Positions 20,985 through 31,421 of a DNA stretch of 64,000 bases are shown here, piece by piece. The notes below the pieces were generated by a model. The model was not told the origin of the DNA and searched no databases. It worked only from the letters and a program-made list of their open reading frames with translations. Position 1 is the stretch's first letter. Every line of letters starts with the position of its first letter. This stretch comes from Pararge aegeria (Eukaryota; Arthropoda; Insecta; Lepidoptera; Nymphalidae), in assembly GCF_905163445.1 (NCBI RefSeq), contig NC_053195.1, positions 2,842,501 to 2,906,500 of the forward strand, given 5' to 3'. Made by a program: the position numbers and the translations under genes.

Positions 20985-21180
20985 CCGAATGTATGTACCT
21001 TGGAAATACGTTGCATTACAATGATGATAATGGTGTTGAGTGTTTGAAACTCGTCGTCAAAGGTTCACGCACATTTGACGATCTCTCCACTGTTAATGTA
21101 TTGAGTGCAGCGTACAATGTTGCCACTTGCCAATTAATTCCCCAAGATGGCGGCGATGGTAATAAACGCGAGTAAACCTT
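20985..21180 (+). mobile_element. Probable Helitron helicase fragment
   Basis: The frame 20993-21175 contains LKLVVKGSRTFDDLSTVN followed about 4 residues later by AAYNVATCQL and then a DG-rich end. Helitron Rep/PIF1-like helicases carry a module of the form LLxxVKGxTSFEDLRTVNG then TFxxACxxLGLL. The match in order and spacing suggests a decayed piece of that protein. It lies within 1.5 kb of three Helitron-type non-autonomous copies. Alternative: chance similarity in a short frame. Confidence 0.45.
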
Positions 21181-21618
21181 TTACGGCGTGTATCCGTTGA
21201 ACGGGGACCGATTGGCCGGTGGGTTTTTGCCATGCGATTATTTTAACCGACTTGTGTAAAAATTGTGGGTATAAATAAATACACAACAAAGGATTAGCAC
21301 TCCTCACTAGGCGTTAGACTCAGGATATTCATGTATAAAGCGCCGGGTGAAGACTTTTTACTCGATGCCCTAAGCCAGGGCTTTCCAACCTGGACGCCGT
21401 AGAAAATACAAAGGTGTGACGCTCCTTCTGCACTACAAGAATCAAGAAAAATTGCCTTAACCAATCCACGTTTGTGGCCCCCTATTCAATAGTAAACCGA
21501 TATCGGTCTTTAAAACATTTTAACGTAAGTCAGATGATAAAAGATGAAAGAGATACTTCGAGTACGGAATGAACCTACGGTAAGGCAAGTTAAGGCATAT
21601 TTTTTTAATTTATCCCTA
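21181..21618. other. No recognisable gene or repeat
   Basis: Nothing recognised between the helicase-like fragment and E2. Confidence 0.45.
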
Positions 21619-21899
21619 TCCCTACTAATATTATAAATGTGAATGTAAGTTTGTTTGTTACGCTTTCACGCAATAACTACTTAACCGATCCTCATGAAAC
21701 TTTGTACACATATTCTTGGAAGTGTTAGAAGTAATATAGGATACTTTTTATCCCGATATTAAGCTCGGTTCCTTTGGGAGAGGGGATGAAAGCGTTTGAC
21801 GATTTTACACCATAACTCCGACGAATTATAACCGATTTAAATAATTATTTTAATCAAAAAACAAAATCAAACGCAGAGAAAGTCGCGGGAAACAGCTAG
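21619..21899 (+). mobile_element. Non-autonomous Helitron-type element, copy E2
   Basis: Starts TCCCTACTAATATTATAAATG after A and ends gggaaacagCTAG before T (21900). It is nearly identical to E1 and E3 over its ends but lacks about 170 internal bases (after the taaataattattt region), so it is an internal-deletion derivative. Confidence 0.75.
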
Positions 21900-22007
21900 T
21901 ATATTATATTTGTATCAAACTTTTCACATACGGGTTTTCAAACAGACCTGCCTTTCTTGTGCTAGCAAAGATTTTTACGATGCTGTCCAACGAATAGTTA
22001 GAGGTAG

Positions 22008-22190
22008 AATAGAATAGAATTTGTTTATTTACCAGAGCAACACAAACAGACTTACACACGGAGTAACTTAAAATTTTGTACTTAATTATTAATAGCTTAA
22101 GTCTATGATGTGTCGTGCCAATATAAAGGTTCTGACTCAGCTTAATGTTCCGGATACTAATGTACCCACAACGCTGGTATTCTGTCCGCA
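22008..22190 (-). mobile_element. LINE 3' end, family F, (TTCTA)n tail
   Basis: Read on the minus strand: taccagcgttgtgggtacat, ggaacattaagctgagtcag, ggcacgacacatcatagact, ggagtaactt-like sequence, then a tail of TTCTA units (tagaatagaatagaat at 22008-22023 on the plus strand). A second copy lies at 45771-45902. Helitron-type copy E3 begins right at its 5' side. Confidence 0.6.
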
Positions 22191-22191
22191 A

Positions 22192-22649
22192 TCCTACTAA
22201 TATTATAAATGTCAATGTAAGTTTGTTTGTTACGCTTTCACGCAAAAACTACTAAACCGATCCTCATGAAACTTTGTACAAATATTCTTAGAAGTGTTAG
22301 AAGTAATATAGGATACTTTTTATCCCGACATTAAGCTCGGTTCCTTTGGGAGAGGGGATGAGTGTTGACGATTTTACACCACAACTACGACAAATTATAA
22401 CCGATTTAAATAATTTAATATTTTTATATTATAGAGGTTATAATATGTGTTTAATTTTGCCCAAACTTTGTGTAGATCTGATGAATATGATTGGATATAG
22501 AGGACAGAACTCCTCAGCGGACAGCAGCAAACCCCTCATTTAAGGCTTAACGACACTGAATACTTTAATTTTTTTTAGAACTACAACTAAATTGAATGCC
22601 ACATAAAAAAACAAAATCAAACGCAGACGAAGTCGCGGGCAACAGCTAG
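22192..22649 (+). mobile_element. Non-autonomous Helitron-type element, copy E3
   Basis: Starts TCCTACTAATATTATAAATG after A (22191) and ends gcgggcaacagCTAG before T (22650). It aligns along its whole length with E1 (3545-3996), including tgtagatctgatgaat and gacagaactcctcagcg. The close match of two full-length copies argues for fairly recent activity of an autonomous partner. Confidence 0.8.
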
Positions 22650-22699
22650 TATAATATAAAGGTAAGTACAATAGTTTTTAGTAGTAGTTGAGGTATTTG

Positions 22700-22912
22700 T
22701 GTCAGAGCTCGTCGGGGACGTACTATCGCCATGCTTATTTCTGCTAAGCAGCATTGTTCCAATGCTGTGTTCTGGTCTGAAGGGCGTGGTTGCCGGTGTT
22801 GTTACATGTAGCTTAACACGGGCACAAGGCGGCATGGCAGGACGTGTACCTTGCATGCCCTTTGAAGGTTGCTCTGACTTACCATCAGGAGCGCAAGCTG
22901 CTTGGTCTGTTT
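22700..22912 (+). repeat. Dispersed repeat H, longest clean copy
   Basis: Runs from cagagctcgtcggggacgta through atgcttatttctgctaagc, tctgaagggcgtggttgccg, cacgggcacaaggc, gcaggacgtgtaccttgcat and gttgctctgacttaccatca. The frame across it (22699-22989) carries no known domain. I take it as the reference copy for family H in this window. Confidence 0.65.
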
Positions 22913-24189
22913 ATTACTACAATGAAAAAGAAGAGTGCGAGCGATCGAACTTGGTCTCCCCAAAAAAGAGGCAGAGTGTTAACCACTAAGCTAGAGGTCA
23001 GTTAACGTAGTAGCTACTGAATATAATGCCTGTATGAGCAGGAATAAAATAAATAAAGGCAAGAATCTCGTGTGCGGACCACGTTGCTTCTCCGGAGGAA
23101 ATCCGTACGTATCTGATGAATATTCGATCGGTAGCCTCAGTACAGGTTTCGCAGTACGCTCGCAATCGAGGTGTAGTTTTTCGTTTTAGTATTTATTTAT
23201 ACCCTCAATATCAAACTCTGTAGCGTCAAAGCAAAATGGACTTAATGCTACTCGTTTAAAAGCCGCAATTTCTGATTTACAAACGTTCTGTTAAAAGTCC
23301 TAGATTCATGTATTATGAAAAACGTATTTTTATTTACATTCTTAGTGTGATTGGTATTTACTTTCAATAAATAAAACTGCAAAATCTAGCGATCCACGTC
23401 ACGTCCATATAAACATAATTTTATACATCTTCAACCTTGAAAAAATCAAGTATTTTGTAACTTCGAATTATCAGTTGCTAAGTTTTTTGTTATCAATACA
23501 AAAATGTATGGAACTGTGTGTGTCTATCGAACCAGGACTTACTAAAGCTCTAACTTACTTATGACGTCACGGGTACGGCTTTGACACTCGGCGAGCGTTT
23601 ACGAGGGAAATATTTTTTATAAATATAATTTGCAATTTATATCAACAAAACCTTTAATTTCTGTATATGATAGATAATTCCGAGCATCATAGGTCAGTTT
23701 TTCAAAAGTAGTCATCATGCATGTTGTCGGCAAATTTGAGCTTTAATCAACAAGCAAATAAGATCTATTTTACTTCGATGTTCATGGCATTCCATGCTCG
23801 ATAACGATACCTCGATTGCGAGCGTACAATTCTTGTACTAAGGCCTACTGGTATACTACGTGGGACTTTGTAGTCGTTGCTGCTAATCTTTTAAACTGCA
23901 CATTCTCAGTATTAAGGCTCATTTACCTGAATATACATATGTAGCGGTCTCCGCATTACAGAACTAGATGGCGCTACAAAAATCCTGCATCGCGCTAGGC
24001 GAAGTGTTCACGAAGAATGCCTATATATACAACTTCCAAAAATGAATGGTCGGACCTCGGTCCCCGAGCACGATCACCCGCTCTAATGAAGATCTTCCTA
24101 TTGTTACGGTCGAGCGTATAACCACCGTTATCCAGCTCCCGTACACATGCTTACTTTTGTTTTCTTGGCGCAGCGACGAGCGCTGTGTC
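22913..24189. other. No recognisable gene or repeat
   Basis: About 1.3 kb of mostly AT-rich DNA without recognised repeats. The phrase cgagcgtacaattcttgta near 23820 and cgcaatcgaggtgtagtttt near 23160 suggest possible repeat scraps but have no clear partner. Confidence 0.45.
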
Positions 24190-24300
24190 TTAGACCCGTA
24201 CTCCACCAGAGCGGAGATTTACGGAGATATCTGAAGCGGAGTAGAGAAGAACTTCTTGAGAACATTATGAAGAACTCTCAGGCATGCAAGTTTCCTCATG
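24190..24300 (-). mobile_element. SINE family B, mid fragment
   Basis: Holds gagaacattatgaagaactc and tcaggcatgcaagtttcc in reversed family B order. A detached family B piece (ttcttcaccgttgaagc) is at 24545-24565, so a family C segment may have split this copy. Confidence 0.5.
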
Positions 24301-24311
24301 TTGTGAGATGG

Positions 24312-24530
24312 TGCAGTCTTAAATGGTAGCGGGATAACAGTTATATTAAACCCATTGGTTTCTACGGGACATCGTAGCGGAACACTAAATTGCTAGGAAG
24401 CATATCTTTCTCTTTCAAGCCTAGGTCATCCACTAGACCAGATTCAGAAATTATAAATTCCCAATTTGTCCGTGCTGGGTATTAAAATCGCAGAGCTCAT
24501 CGTCTTACCCAGGCGGTAGTCATAACCTCC
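24312..24530 (-). mobile_element. SINE family C, diverged copy
   Basis: Reversed family C order: atggtagcgggataacag, acatcgtagcggaacac, taaattcccaatttgtcc, gctgggtattaaaatcg and aggcggtagtc. It sits between two pieces of SINE B. Confidence 0.55.
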
Positions 24531-24569
24531 CACGTTCTTCCTTCACCGTTTCTTCACCGTTGAAGCATC

Positions 24570-25577
24570 TTCACAAGTAAGAATACATTACGCGCATGCG
24601 ATATACTCGTATTTATCAATTAACATTTATGATGTTATTATTTAAGCATAATATCACATTAAAGGCGGGAGGTAATAAATTACTCCGAAGCCGTTGGCTT
24701 TTTATAACGGGCTGGATAAATAAATAATCTGCAACTAAAATAAAGATGATGCATCTGTCAAAATGTTCCCATGAATTTTATGTTACGACTCACGACATAT
24801 TATTTTTATATGCATTTGATCCTGATTTCTTAGAATGAATTCGTATCACAAGGAATGTTTAATGTACGTCTGTGTGTATGTATAATTTTTTATCCGCGTC
24901 ATGCTTGAAGTCGGGCGTCGGCTACTTACAAGACTCGGCATGTACTGTACACCCGCAGTGTATAGTAGTGTGTGGATCAGGGGATTCAAATGGATAACAT
25001 TTTATTTTGGTTTTCGGTTCTCACGAACAGATAATCAGTCTAGGGTGAAAGACCCATAAAAGGGGTACCAGTGAAAAGGGCGTGCAAACAAACAAACTCT
25101 TTAGAGTAATTATAAGTATAGATAAGAGAAATCGAAGCAGTCGTGAGGATTCGCAGTTAAACCTAACTTGTTAATAAATAGAAAAAGAATAGGTAAATTA
25201 TATTGTTCTACATACCTAAACGTTGATTAAGGAAACCGTTTAGCTGTACATTTTTAACTATTTGACTAGTAATCATTTCGCAATTCTTACAACCCAGTTT
25301 ATGAAACGCTGATCATTGAACGAATTAATAAAATGATACCCATTCTATTCTGGAAACTATTCACAAGTTGCTAAAATGACCTACTCCTATGTCCGTGAAT
25401 TGCTGTCAATTTGTTGACTATTTAAGATGATGACAGTAAGATTACTAATTAAATTGCACATTTTAAATCCTGTGTTTTTTAGACGCTTAGAGGTGTAGGC
25501 TAATTTTATAACGGTTTAAATAACTGTTGTACTACGATGGCATTGTTTTTCGCGTATTTAAACAATCAGTAAATAGA
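24570..25577. other. Mostly unrecognised interval
   Basis: AT-rich. At 25083-25126, gcaaacaaacaaactctttag then ttataagtatagata is the end of a family W element (full copy at 33060-33418). The rest is unrecognised. Confidence 0.45.
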
Positions 25578-25902
25578 AGCGGTGATAGCGCAGTGGTTAG
25601 GAGCTCGACTTCACTTTCGGGAGGGCTAGTTTGAGTCCCAGCACGCACCTCTAACATTTCTAAGTTTTGTGCGTTTTACTTAAAATTCACCGTTGAAGGA
25701 AGTGATATTATCACTTGCTTCAAAGGTGAAGGAAAACATCGTGAGGAAATCTGCATGCCAGAGAGTTCTACATAATGTTCTCAAAGGTATGTGGAGTCCA
25801 CCAATTCGCACTGGGCCAGCTTGGACTACGGCCTTAACCCATTCTCATTGTCGGAGGAGACCCGTGCCCTGAAGTGGGCCGTTAATATGTTGATATGATG
25901 AA
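25578..25902 (+). mobile_element. SINE family B, full-length copy
   Basis: Best plus-strand copy. The head gcggtgatagcgcagtggtt is A-box-like and tttgagtcccagcacgc is B-box-like, then cctctaacatttctaag, caccgttgaaggaagtgat, ggaaaacatcgtgaggaaat, gttctcaaaggtatgtggag, tcgcactgggccagc, ggaggagacccgtgcc and tgatatgatga. It contains an extra inverted copy of its internal segment (25686-25730), not present in sister copies. Confidence 0.85.
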
Positions 25903-26325
25903 GGCGAGTCATACGTCAGTGTTAGTCAAGTACCTTAAGTAACTATTTGTCATCATTGGTAACCGGTCAAAATGGATCGCCCGTTATCTTAAGGGCTACT
26001 TAAGTTGACCGTTTATTTAACCAGTCGTCTAGTAGCTAAACGTTTATGTATAATCAATTTGTATACATCAGTAAAAATTTGATCATTTCGCGTATTATAT
26101 AATGTAAATACAATGTGGATCGTGCGTCAATGTTGACCTCACAGTGTTCGCTTAAGCGTATTTTAGGCATTATTTGCCTACTTTACTTAACGTCGTGCTT
26201 AAGTATTTGCGATTATAATTTAATATTGAATCATAATGCAAATACTATGCTTTCAATAGGGGTGTCTCCATTATTTTAATAATTACAGCTCGCAGGTACT
26301 TTGTCCTTTGTTTTGTGTTTTGTTA
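25903..26325. other. No recognisable gene or repeat
   Basis: AT-rich; nothing recognised. Confidence 0.5.
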
Positions 26326-26645
26326 ACATCCTTGGTGCAGCGGTGAGCGCCGTAGTTTTAAGTTGGAGATCCCGGGTTCGATTCCCGGCTGGGGATTTGG
26401 GAATTTATTATCTCTGGTCTGGTCTGGTCGAGGCTTCGGCCGTGGCTAGCTACCACCCTACCGACAAAGATTAAATGTTCCGGTATGATATCGCGTAGAA
26501 ACTCATTAGCTGCAAGGAACCATACCACATATGGGTTAAATATAACTGCCATACTCTCTAACAGATTAGCCCACTACCATCTTAGACTGCATCATCATTT
26601 ACCAAGGTGAGATTGCAGGCACGGGATAACTTTTAGTGTAATTAA
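26326..26645 (+). mobile_element. tRNA-derived SINE, family C, full-length copy
   Basis: The head ttggtgcagcggtgagcg is A-box-like and gggttcgattcccggctgg is a B box. The body holds ggtctggtctggtcgaggc, tggctagctaccaccc and ttaaatataactgccata. The tail reads taccatcttagactgcatca and tgagattgcaggcacgg. Reference copy for family C. Confidence 0.8.
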
Positions 26646-26787
26646 AAAATAAGTTAATCCCTGAACTAACACTATGTAAAAAAGCCGTGTTGTTTTCTTG
26701 TTCCGTAAGAAACAAAAACGAATCTTTTTTACGGGGAATGGCTTGCTAGCTAACAAACTTTTCCGATTTTCCCAATTTTTCGGCTAA

Positions 26788-26872
26788 TCGCCTGTTCGAT
26801 TAACACTACTAAAGTGGAGTGGTTTTCGAAACTTCATTATTAGTCGTGTACACGGTTTCTTTATGTTATTAA
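26788..26872 (+). repeat. Dispersed repeat S, copy 2
   Basis: Matches 13308-13400: cgcctgttcgattaac, aaagtggagtggtttt and gtcgtgtacacggtttct. No terminal repeats visible. Confidence 0.5.
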
Positions 26873-27010
26873 TTTTGAGTAGCCTGTGTTACTCTCCGTC
26901 CTTTCATCTAATTCTATATGCCAAATTCAAATCGATAGCTTGTTTAGTTAGGGCGTTAAGGAAGCACAAACGAATAAACACACTTTCGTTTAACAAACAT
27001 TTATAATATT
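26873..27010 (-). mobile_element. Helitron-type element, 5' end fragment
   Basis: Reversed order of the E 5' region: ccaaattcaaatcgatagc, ttaacaaacatttataatat and tactag at the edge. The CTAG-bearing 3' end is missing. Confidence 0.5.
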
Positions 27011-27016
27011 ACTAGT

Positions 27017-27246
27017 GATAAACGACTAAGACACCGGGAGGTATCTTTTTCATCGTCCGAGTCCATGTTGGACTGAAGTGTATCGAAAATGCACCCGTAT
27101 TTATATAAAAATACCCACCAACTCAATGTCATGAACATTGGTATTAAAACAAATTTGTAAACATCATAATCAATTTAATAAAATATCTAGCAAATATGGT
27201 TATCAAAAGTTCAATTATTTACCCACTTTATAAATTCACTGTAACA
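27017..27246 (+). mobile_element. tRNA-related repeat M, copy 1
   Basis: The start has actaagacaccgggaggtat then cgtccgagtccatgttggac. A sister (37706) reads gcatcgttcgagtccatg, which contains a good B box (gttcgagtcc). The body holds acccaccaactcaatgtcat and aattatttacccacttt. Three copies here share this head, so it is probably a SINE family distinct from A, B and C. Confidence 0.6.
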
Positions 27247-27269
27247 ATAGCATGGATTCAAAATTTACC

Positions 27270-27345
27270 TCCGCCGGAAATCGAACCCATGTCCCGGTTA
27301 TAACACGACATCATAAACCGCTGCGCTGTAGCGGTCTTCGTTCCG
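27270..27345 (-). mobile_element. tRNA-like SINE head, fragment
   Basis: Reversed tRNA-like stretch: gccggaaatcgaacccatgt (B box reversed), then aaaccgctgcgctgtagcgg (A box reversed). The cloverleaf is not complete and no tail follows. Confidence 0.5.
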
Positions 27346-27567
27346 TTTTCCATTGTTTCCCTCCAATAGCTAAAACAAAGAAACTGTTAAGGCGCATACA
27401 AATAAAGCCTTAGCAACAATAACATTGCAAAAGTATTGTAGACTCTACAATTAATTGTTATTTCTTTCTAATTATTCCCTTTAGAGTCTAGAAGGCTTAA
27501 GGCTTCGTAATTAGTTCTTATAATTAGTATTTTATTCTGGTACTGTTTACTTTTATTCCCGCCAGTT

Positions 27568-28110
27568 TGAATGAATGAATGAATGAGTATACTTTTATTG
27601 CACACCACAAAAAGTAGATATAAAAAACAACAAAAGTAAACAACGTATACCATTTTGCGGCCTTATCGCTTTATAGCGATTCCTTCCGGGCAAACACATA
27701 TACGTATACCCATAAAATAAATATATCATTAGTTAAATAAACGTTACGTTTGGTGCTGGCGAGGTTTTTTTTTTTTAAAAACTAGATAGACAGGCGCTTG
27801 ACACTATCATGCCTGATCTAAAGAGATGGTGTGGTCTAAGAGGCGCGCTTGCCTAGAAAATGCATATTCACTCTTGCCTTGATGACATTGAAGTTGTATT
27901 AATCAGGAAACACCGAAGCCCGGAGAGCATTCCAAACTTTAGCAGTCCGTATTAGAAACGTCTCCATCTCACACAGATTTGCCCGATAATGACCACGCTG
28001 GGCAGGCGGGTTGGTCAACGCAGGGCTAGACTTATCGCACCGGTATCGCTGCTGCCCGACAGCTGTGACAGGTCTGTGCCATTTATTCAGTCTAGCCAAT
28101 TTTAAGTGGT
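27568..28110 (-). mobile_element. LINE 3' part: CR1/Jockey-like C-terminus plus (AATG)n tail
   Basis: On the minus strand a frame (27899-28099) ends FLIRTAKVWNALRASVFPD. The F/I-RTxKxWNxLPxxVFP motif is a conserved C-terminal signature of insect CR1/Jockey-like ORF2 proteins. After frameshifts, NMHFLGKRA follows, then a 3' UTR of family J (gcggccttatcgctttatag) and the tail of AATG units at 27571-27586. This copy physically links the family J UTR to its coding region. Confidence 0.75.
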
Positions 28111-28189
28111 TATACCGCCACTTGTCGGTCGCCAGAGCCTCGTAACGACGGCAGGGTTGGCGTTTTGGGAGGCTGACTGGTACTAGCCT

Positions 28190-28253
28190 CCCACTTACAC
28201 CCCCCTTCCCACTTACACCCCCCTCTCACGTCCCCCCCCCCCCCACTTACACC
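28190..28253. repeat. C-rich minisatellite-like tract
   Basis: Three irregular units of ccacttacacc separated by C-runs, the longest about 14 C at 28232-28245. Adjacent to repeat Z. Likely prone to slippage and sequencing error. Confidence 0.75.
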
Positions 28254-28254
28254 A

Positions 28255-28372
28255 TTATTACTCGTAATTGATATTATTACTCGTATAGTAGGAGATTTTT
28301 GCTGTTTTTTGCAATTTTCCTGCTGTATGCATACCCTGGTGAGAAACCAAGTGCATGCCACTGCGTCCTTGG
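28255..28372 (+). repeat. Dispersed repeat Z, copy 1
   Basis: Shares gcaattttcctgctgtatgc, ataccctggtgagaaacc and agtgcatgccactg with 43497-43590. Nature unknown. Confidence 0.55.
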
Positions 28373-28436
28373 ATGCCCTGCGAAGTAATCCTTTGTTTAC
28401 ATGCGATAGTTTTCACGTTTTAGCACTATAGTTAGC

Positions 28437-28575
28437 GCGATAGTTAGCACGGGCGGACACAAAAATTATATCCCCCGATTATGTCCCTTGACAAGGGATA
28501 CAATAAATGTCCACAAGCTAAAGCACAGGGATATGGAATAGGAGAAGTTTACCCCCGTTATTTTTCTATAATTTA
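28437..28575 (+). repeat. Dispersed repeat Q, left part (interrupted)
   Basis: The segment agcacgggcggacacaaaaa, tatatcccccgattatgtcc, then gggatatggaataggagaag matches the reverse of 58540-58680. Repeat Q continues at 28906 after a LINE insertion, so the two halves were once contiguous. Confidence 0.65.
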
Positions 28576-28905
28576 TTCTTTTTAATTTTTTTTTTTAATT
28601 CTTAACAATGCTTGAAAATAAAATAAAAAACACTATTAAAAATTTATAAAAAAAAACATCCACCCTCCGCTTGCGGGGCTTTTGAATGCCCAAGCAACAG
28701 GCGGTCAGGGCTCCAGAGTGAGGAACCTCCTCACAATACGCGCCGTTTCAAGGACTACTGCCTTCTGTATCCGACCCTTGATCCAACAACCAAGCGAAAG
28801 CTTCTTAAGATGTTGATGAAGACCATTGACTGAAACTCGACTCGAAAAATGTCGACTCAACATTCCACATGGCGGTACTCTCGTGAGCAAGGTCCAAGTA
28901 TTTAC
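28576..28905 (-). mobile_element. LINE 3' fragment inserted into repeat Q
   Basis: On the minus strand a frame (28705-28890) reads LHQHLKKLSLGCWIKGRIQ then VVLETARIVRRFLTLEP and stop, the standard C-terminal end of a Lepidoptera LINE polyprotein. The UTR starts with a small hairpin (gccccgcaagcggag) and is followed by an A/T-rich tail. It splits repeat Q, giving a relative age: Q first, LINE later. Confidence 0.7.
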
Positions 28906-29075
28906 ACATATTACACATATTATTACACATATATTATTTGGATATTATTTCCACTTGTGCGTCAATGCTCTGAGTTAATAAAGCTGTGGGAGAAGATAAA
29001 TTTTTATCCTTACCCCGGGGATAGAATTGTCTCCTGCCCATGGTAGCCGTGCAGGTGGGACATCTGCTTGTTCCA
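28906..29075 (+). repeat. Dispersed repeat Q, right part
   Basis: Continues repeat Q: attatttggatattatttcc, tgtgggagaagataaatttt, then gtctcctgcccatggtagcc. The uninterrupted order is visible, reversed, at 58418-58680. It starts with three acacatatta-like units. Confidence 0.65.
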
Positions 29076-29928
29076 ACAATATACTAAAATTAATACATAA
29101 TAGGTATATTATAAATGTTTCCTGAAATCTATAGTCCGTTTTTATTGCGGTTTTTTGTACAGAATATTTTTTGTTCTAGTTTTAAGTGGTCGTAAATTGG
29201 ATACATATCCATTTTTTTATGTTGTAAGATAATAAGACTTCAGCAGTGGCAGCCTGTATTTTATTGTTTACTAAAAATTCTGGTGACGATATCATTATTT
29301 TCGCTACCTAATGCAAGCGCATATTCAGTGACGAATATATAGATTTTTAATGAATGAAATCGTTGCCGATAAATGTTTATCAACGTATAAATATTTCACA
29401 GTGAATCTGTACAATGTGTACTGTTAATTTGTAAAAAAAAAAATTCAAAAAAAAAACTCGTTTGGTGTATAAGAAGCATGCACCAAACGAGTGTATCGAG
29501 TATCATATCGAGTGAAAGCGGCGCTGTACTGCGGCGGTACTGATTCAATCGTGGTTGTTTCTTGCAGCTTGCAGGTTTTCCACTTACCATCAGGTGGGCT
29601 TACTGCTAAATCCGTAAAGAAATTTAGAAAAAAAATAATAATATAACTATTAAAAGCTTTATCTTAGTCCATTATGTGCTAAGATATAAGAACAAAACGC
29701 GTACTTTTAACATTCCGCAATAATTAATAAATAAGAAATACTTAAAGTACCTACCTCTGGAAGCTAAATAAAATATTCCTGCAAGGATTTTTCTACATCT
29801 TACATCTATTTGTATCTTAGTATTTCTATCCTAGTAAACTATCTGTATCAGAATTCCCTAAAAATTGGGTTTTAAAAAACTTCCTAGCGTTATCAATCCT
29901 TCGTGTTGAATCTAGAACAACATTTTTT
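29076..29928. other. Unrecognised except a 12-bp inverted repeat and an H scrap
   Basis: The perfect inverted repeat actcgtttggtg / caccaaacgagt lies at 29456-29492. At 29563-29610, cttgcaggttttccacttac then catcaggtgggc is a family H end. The remainder is AT-rich and unrecognised. Confidence 0.5.
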
Positions 29929-30134
29929 TTATCATCATCATCATCACATCTTCCCGTTACCGGCCCACTACAGAGCACGCACGCACTGGTTTAGGCCGCA
30001 GTCCACCACGCTTATACGGATTGTTGGACTCTACACGCCTTTAAGGACATTATGGAGAACTCTCAGGCGTACAGGTTTCTTCTCGATGTTTTCCTTCACC
30101 GTTGAAGCAAGTAATATTTTAATTACTTAAAACA
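29929..30134 (-). mobile_element. SINE family B, copy
   Basis: Reversed family B from tail (atcatcatcatcatcac) through ggcccactacagagcacg, ccaccacgcttatacg and ttccttcaccgttgaagc. The head is missing. Confidence 0.7.
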
Positions 30135-30627
30135 AGTGTTTTTTTTAAATATTGAAAATCCTATTTATAGTGTCCATGTACACAATATCATACAAATCCT
30201 TAAAAAAAGCCCACGACAGTTTTGACTCAGACCTCAGGAAATGTTGGCTTTACAACACAGAATCGCACTTCGCAAAGTGATAGCCAAATTTACAAAAGCA
30301 CTTCGCACAAAAATGAGGTCGTCCAAAAATCAAATGAAACAACAAAATACAAACTAACAATGTCTACACCACCCTTAAACGGTGATTTTACTTATGGACA
30401 TAAATCATTATATTGTTAATGCGCGCAAAAACAATAGTTCAGTGATTCCCATGCGCTGGTCCCACGGCCTCGGGTAAATTGGTGACATACTCTCGCCATT
30501 GCTCAATGGGTTATGGTCAAAGGTGACAAGGTGAGGACATTGTTGCAAAAGTTGAAAGTATGATGAGCGTATTGCTCACAAATTTTTGACGATTTTTTAT
30601 CATGGCCTCCTAACGATACCAGCTTTT
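30135..30627. other. Unrecognised; contains a Ser/Thr-rich open frame
   Basis: A 65-codon frame (30222-30419) gives a hydrophilic Ser/Thr/Asn-rich product preceded by a weak acceptor-like ttttgactcag. No domain is visible, and without conservation data I do not call it a gene. Confidence 0.35.
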
Positions 30628-30690
30628 GATGCGGTGCTAGCCAAGTGATTCGGACTTCTTCCATTTCGCTAAGACCTTTTTAAGGTTTTG
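30628..30690 (+). mobile_element. SINE family B, head fragment
   Basis: The phrases gcggtgctagccaagtgatt, cggacttcttcc and atttcgct recall the family B head; the rest is lost. Confidence 0.4.
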
Positions 30691-30739
30691 CCCGCGGTTA
30701 CTTACCTAAAAGCTACAGTGCGTATAGGGCGAGGTATAG

Positions 30740-30910
30740 GGCGAAGTGTTCAAAGTGCTAGAGATACACAGAGGAGTTCGACAGGGTTGTATTTTGTCTT
30801 CTGCGCTTTTTAATTTATACTCGGAGGCAGTCATGGCTCAAGCATCGGAAGACTTAAACTGTAGTGTTAAGGTTAATGGTCCTATCATGGCATGCTGGAT
30901 AGAGGCGTAT
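30740..30910 (+). mobile_element. RTE-type LINE fragment: RT palm motif GVRQGC
   Basis: One open frame reads IHRGVRQGCILSSALFNLYS, then EAVMAQASEDLN and VKVNG. The (G)VRQGCxLSPxLFNLYSE block is the conserved RT motif preceding the YADD box in RTE and related LINEs. It is flanked by unrelated sequence on both sides, so it is an isolated internal fragment. Proline of the LSP motif is Ser here. Confidence 0.8.
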
Positions 30911-31129
30911 CGGTTGCAAGAGTAAGTCTTGATTGCGCAACATTAGAGAGTGGATTGGGAGCGCGAGTGCCGCCCAGCTGTTTAGCCTCGCGAGAGAAAA
31001 GGTGAAGTATTAAACACTGACGTCCAACCTTCACTAGCTGCAGAGGCACCTGAAAAAGAAGTAATTTACCGAAAAAGATGGCCTTCGAACAATTACTTAC
31101 AGATTTAAGTTTGGTGAGATTGCAGTCAA

Positions 31130-31206
31130 AGACTGTAAGTTCAATTCCCGCAACTGGTAAATGTTTTTGTGATGACCTTGAATGTTTTTCAGTGTCTGGG
31201 TGATTC
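31130..31206 (+). mobile_element. SINE family A, left half (split copy)
   Basis: Holds gttcaattcccgcaactgg (B box) and tgtttttcagtgtctgggtg. The continuation is at 31422 after an inserted SINE B. The A-box end of the head is degenerate. Confidence 0.65.
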
Positions 31207-31421
31207 TCATAAAAATGTAAGCAATTAAAATATCACTAGCTTCAACGGCGAAGGAAAACATCGTGCGGAAACTCGTATGCTTTAGAGTTCTCCATAATGT
31301 TCGCAAAGGCGTGTGGAGTCCACAAATCCTCACTGGGCCAGCGTGGTGGACTACGGCCTTAATTGTTGGAGGAGACCATGTAGTGGGCCTGTAATTTGTT
31401 TATATGAAGTTGATAATTCAA
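31207..31421 (+). mobile_element. 5'-truncated SINE B nested in SINE A
   Basis: Runs from aaaatatcactagcttcaac through gaaggaaaacatcgtgcgg, gggccagcgtggtggactac and tggaggagacca to the tail. It lacks its tRNA head, as in 5'-truncated target-primed insertions. Approximate direct repeats flank it (tcataaaaat / tcaaaaaaat). Confidence 0.7.

Noticed and set aside
26326..26400. tRNA gene at the head of SINE C
   Set aside because: A and B boxes are present, but the cloverleaf arms do not pair and the sequence continues into a repeated SINE body.
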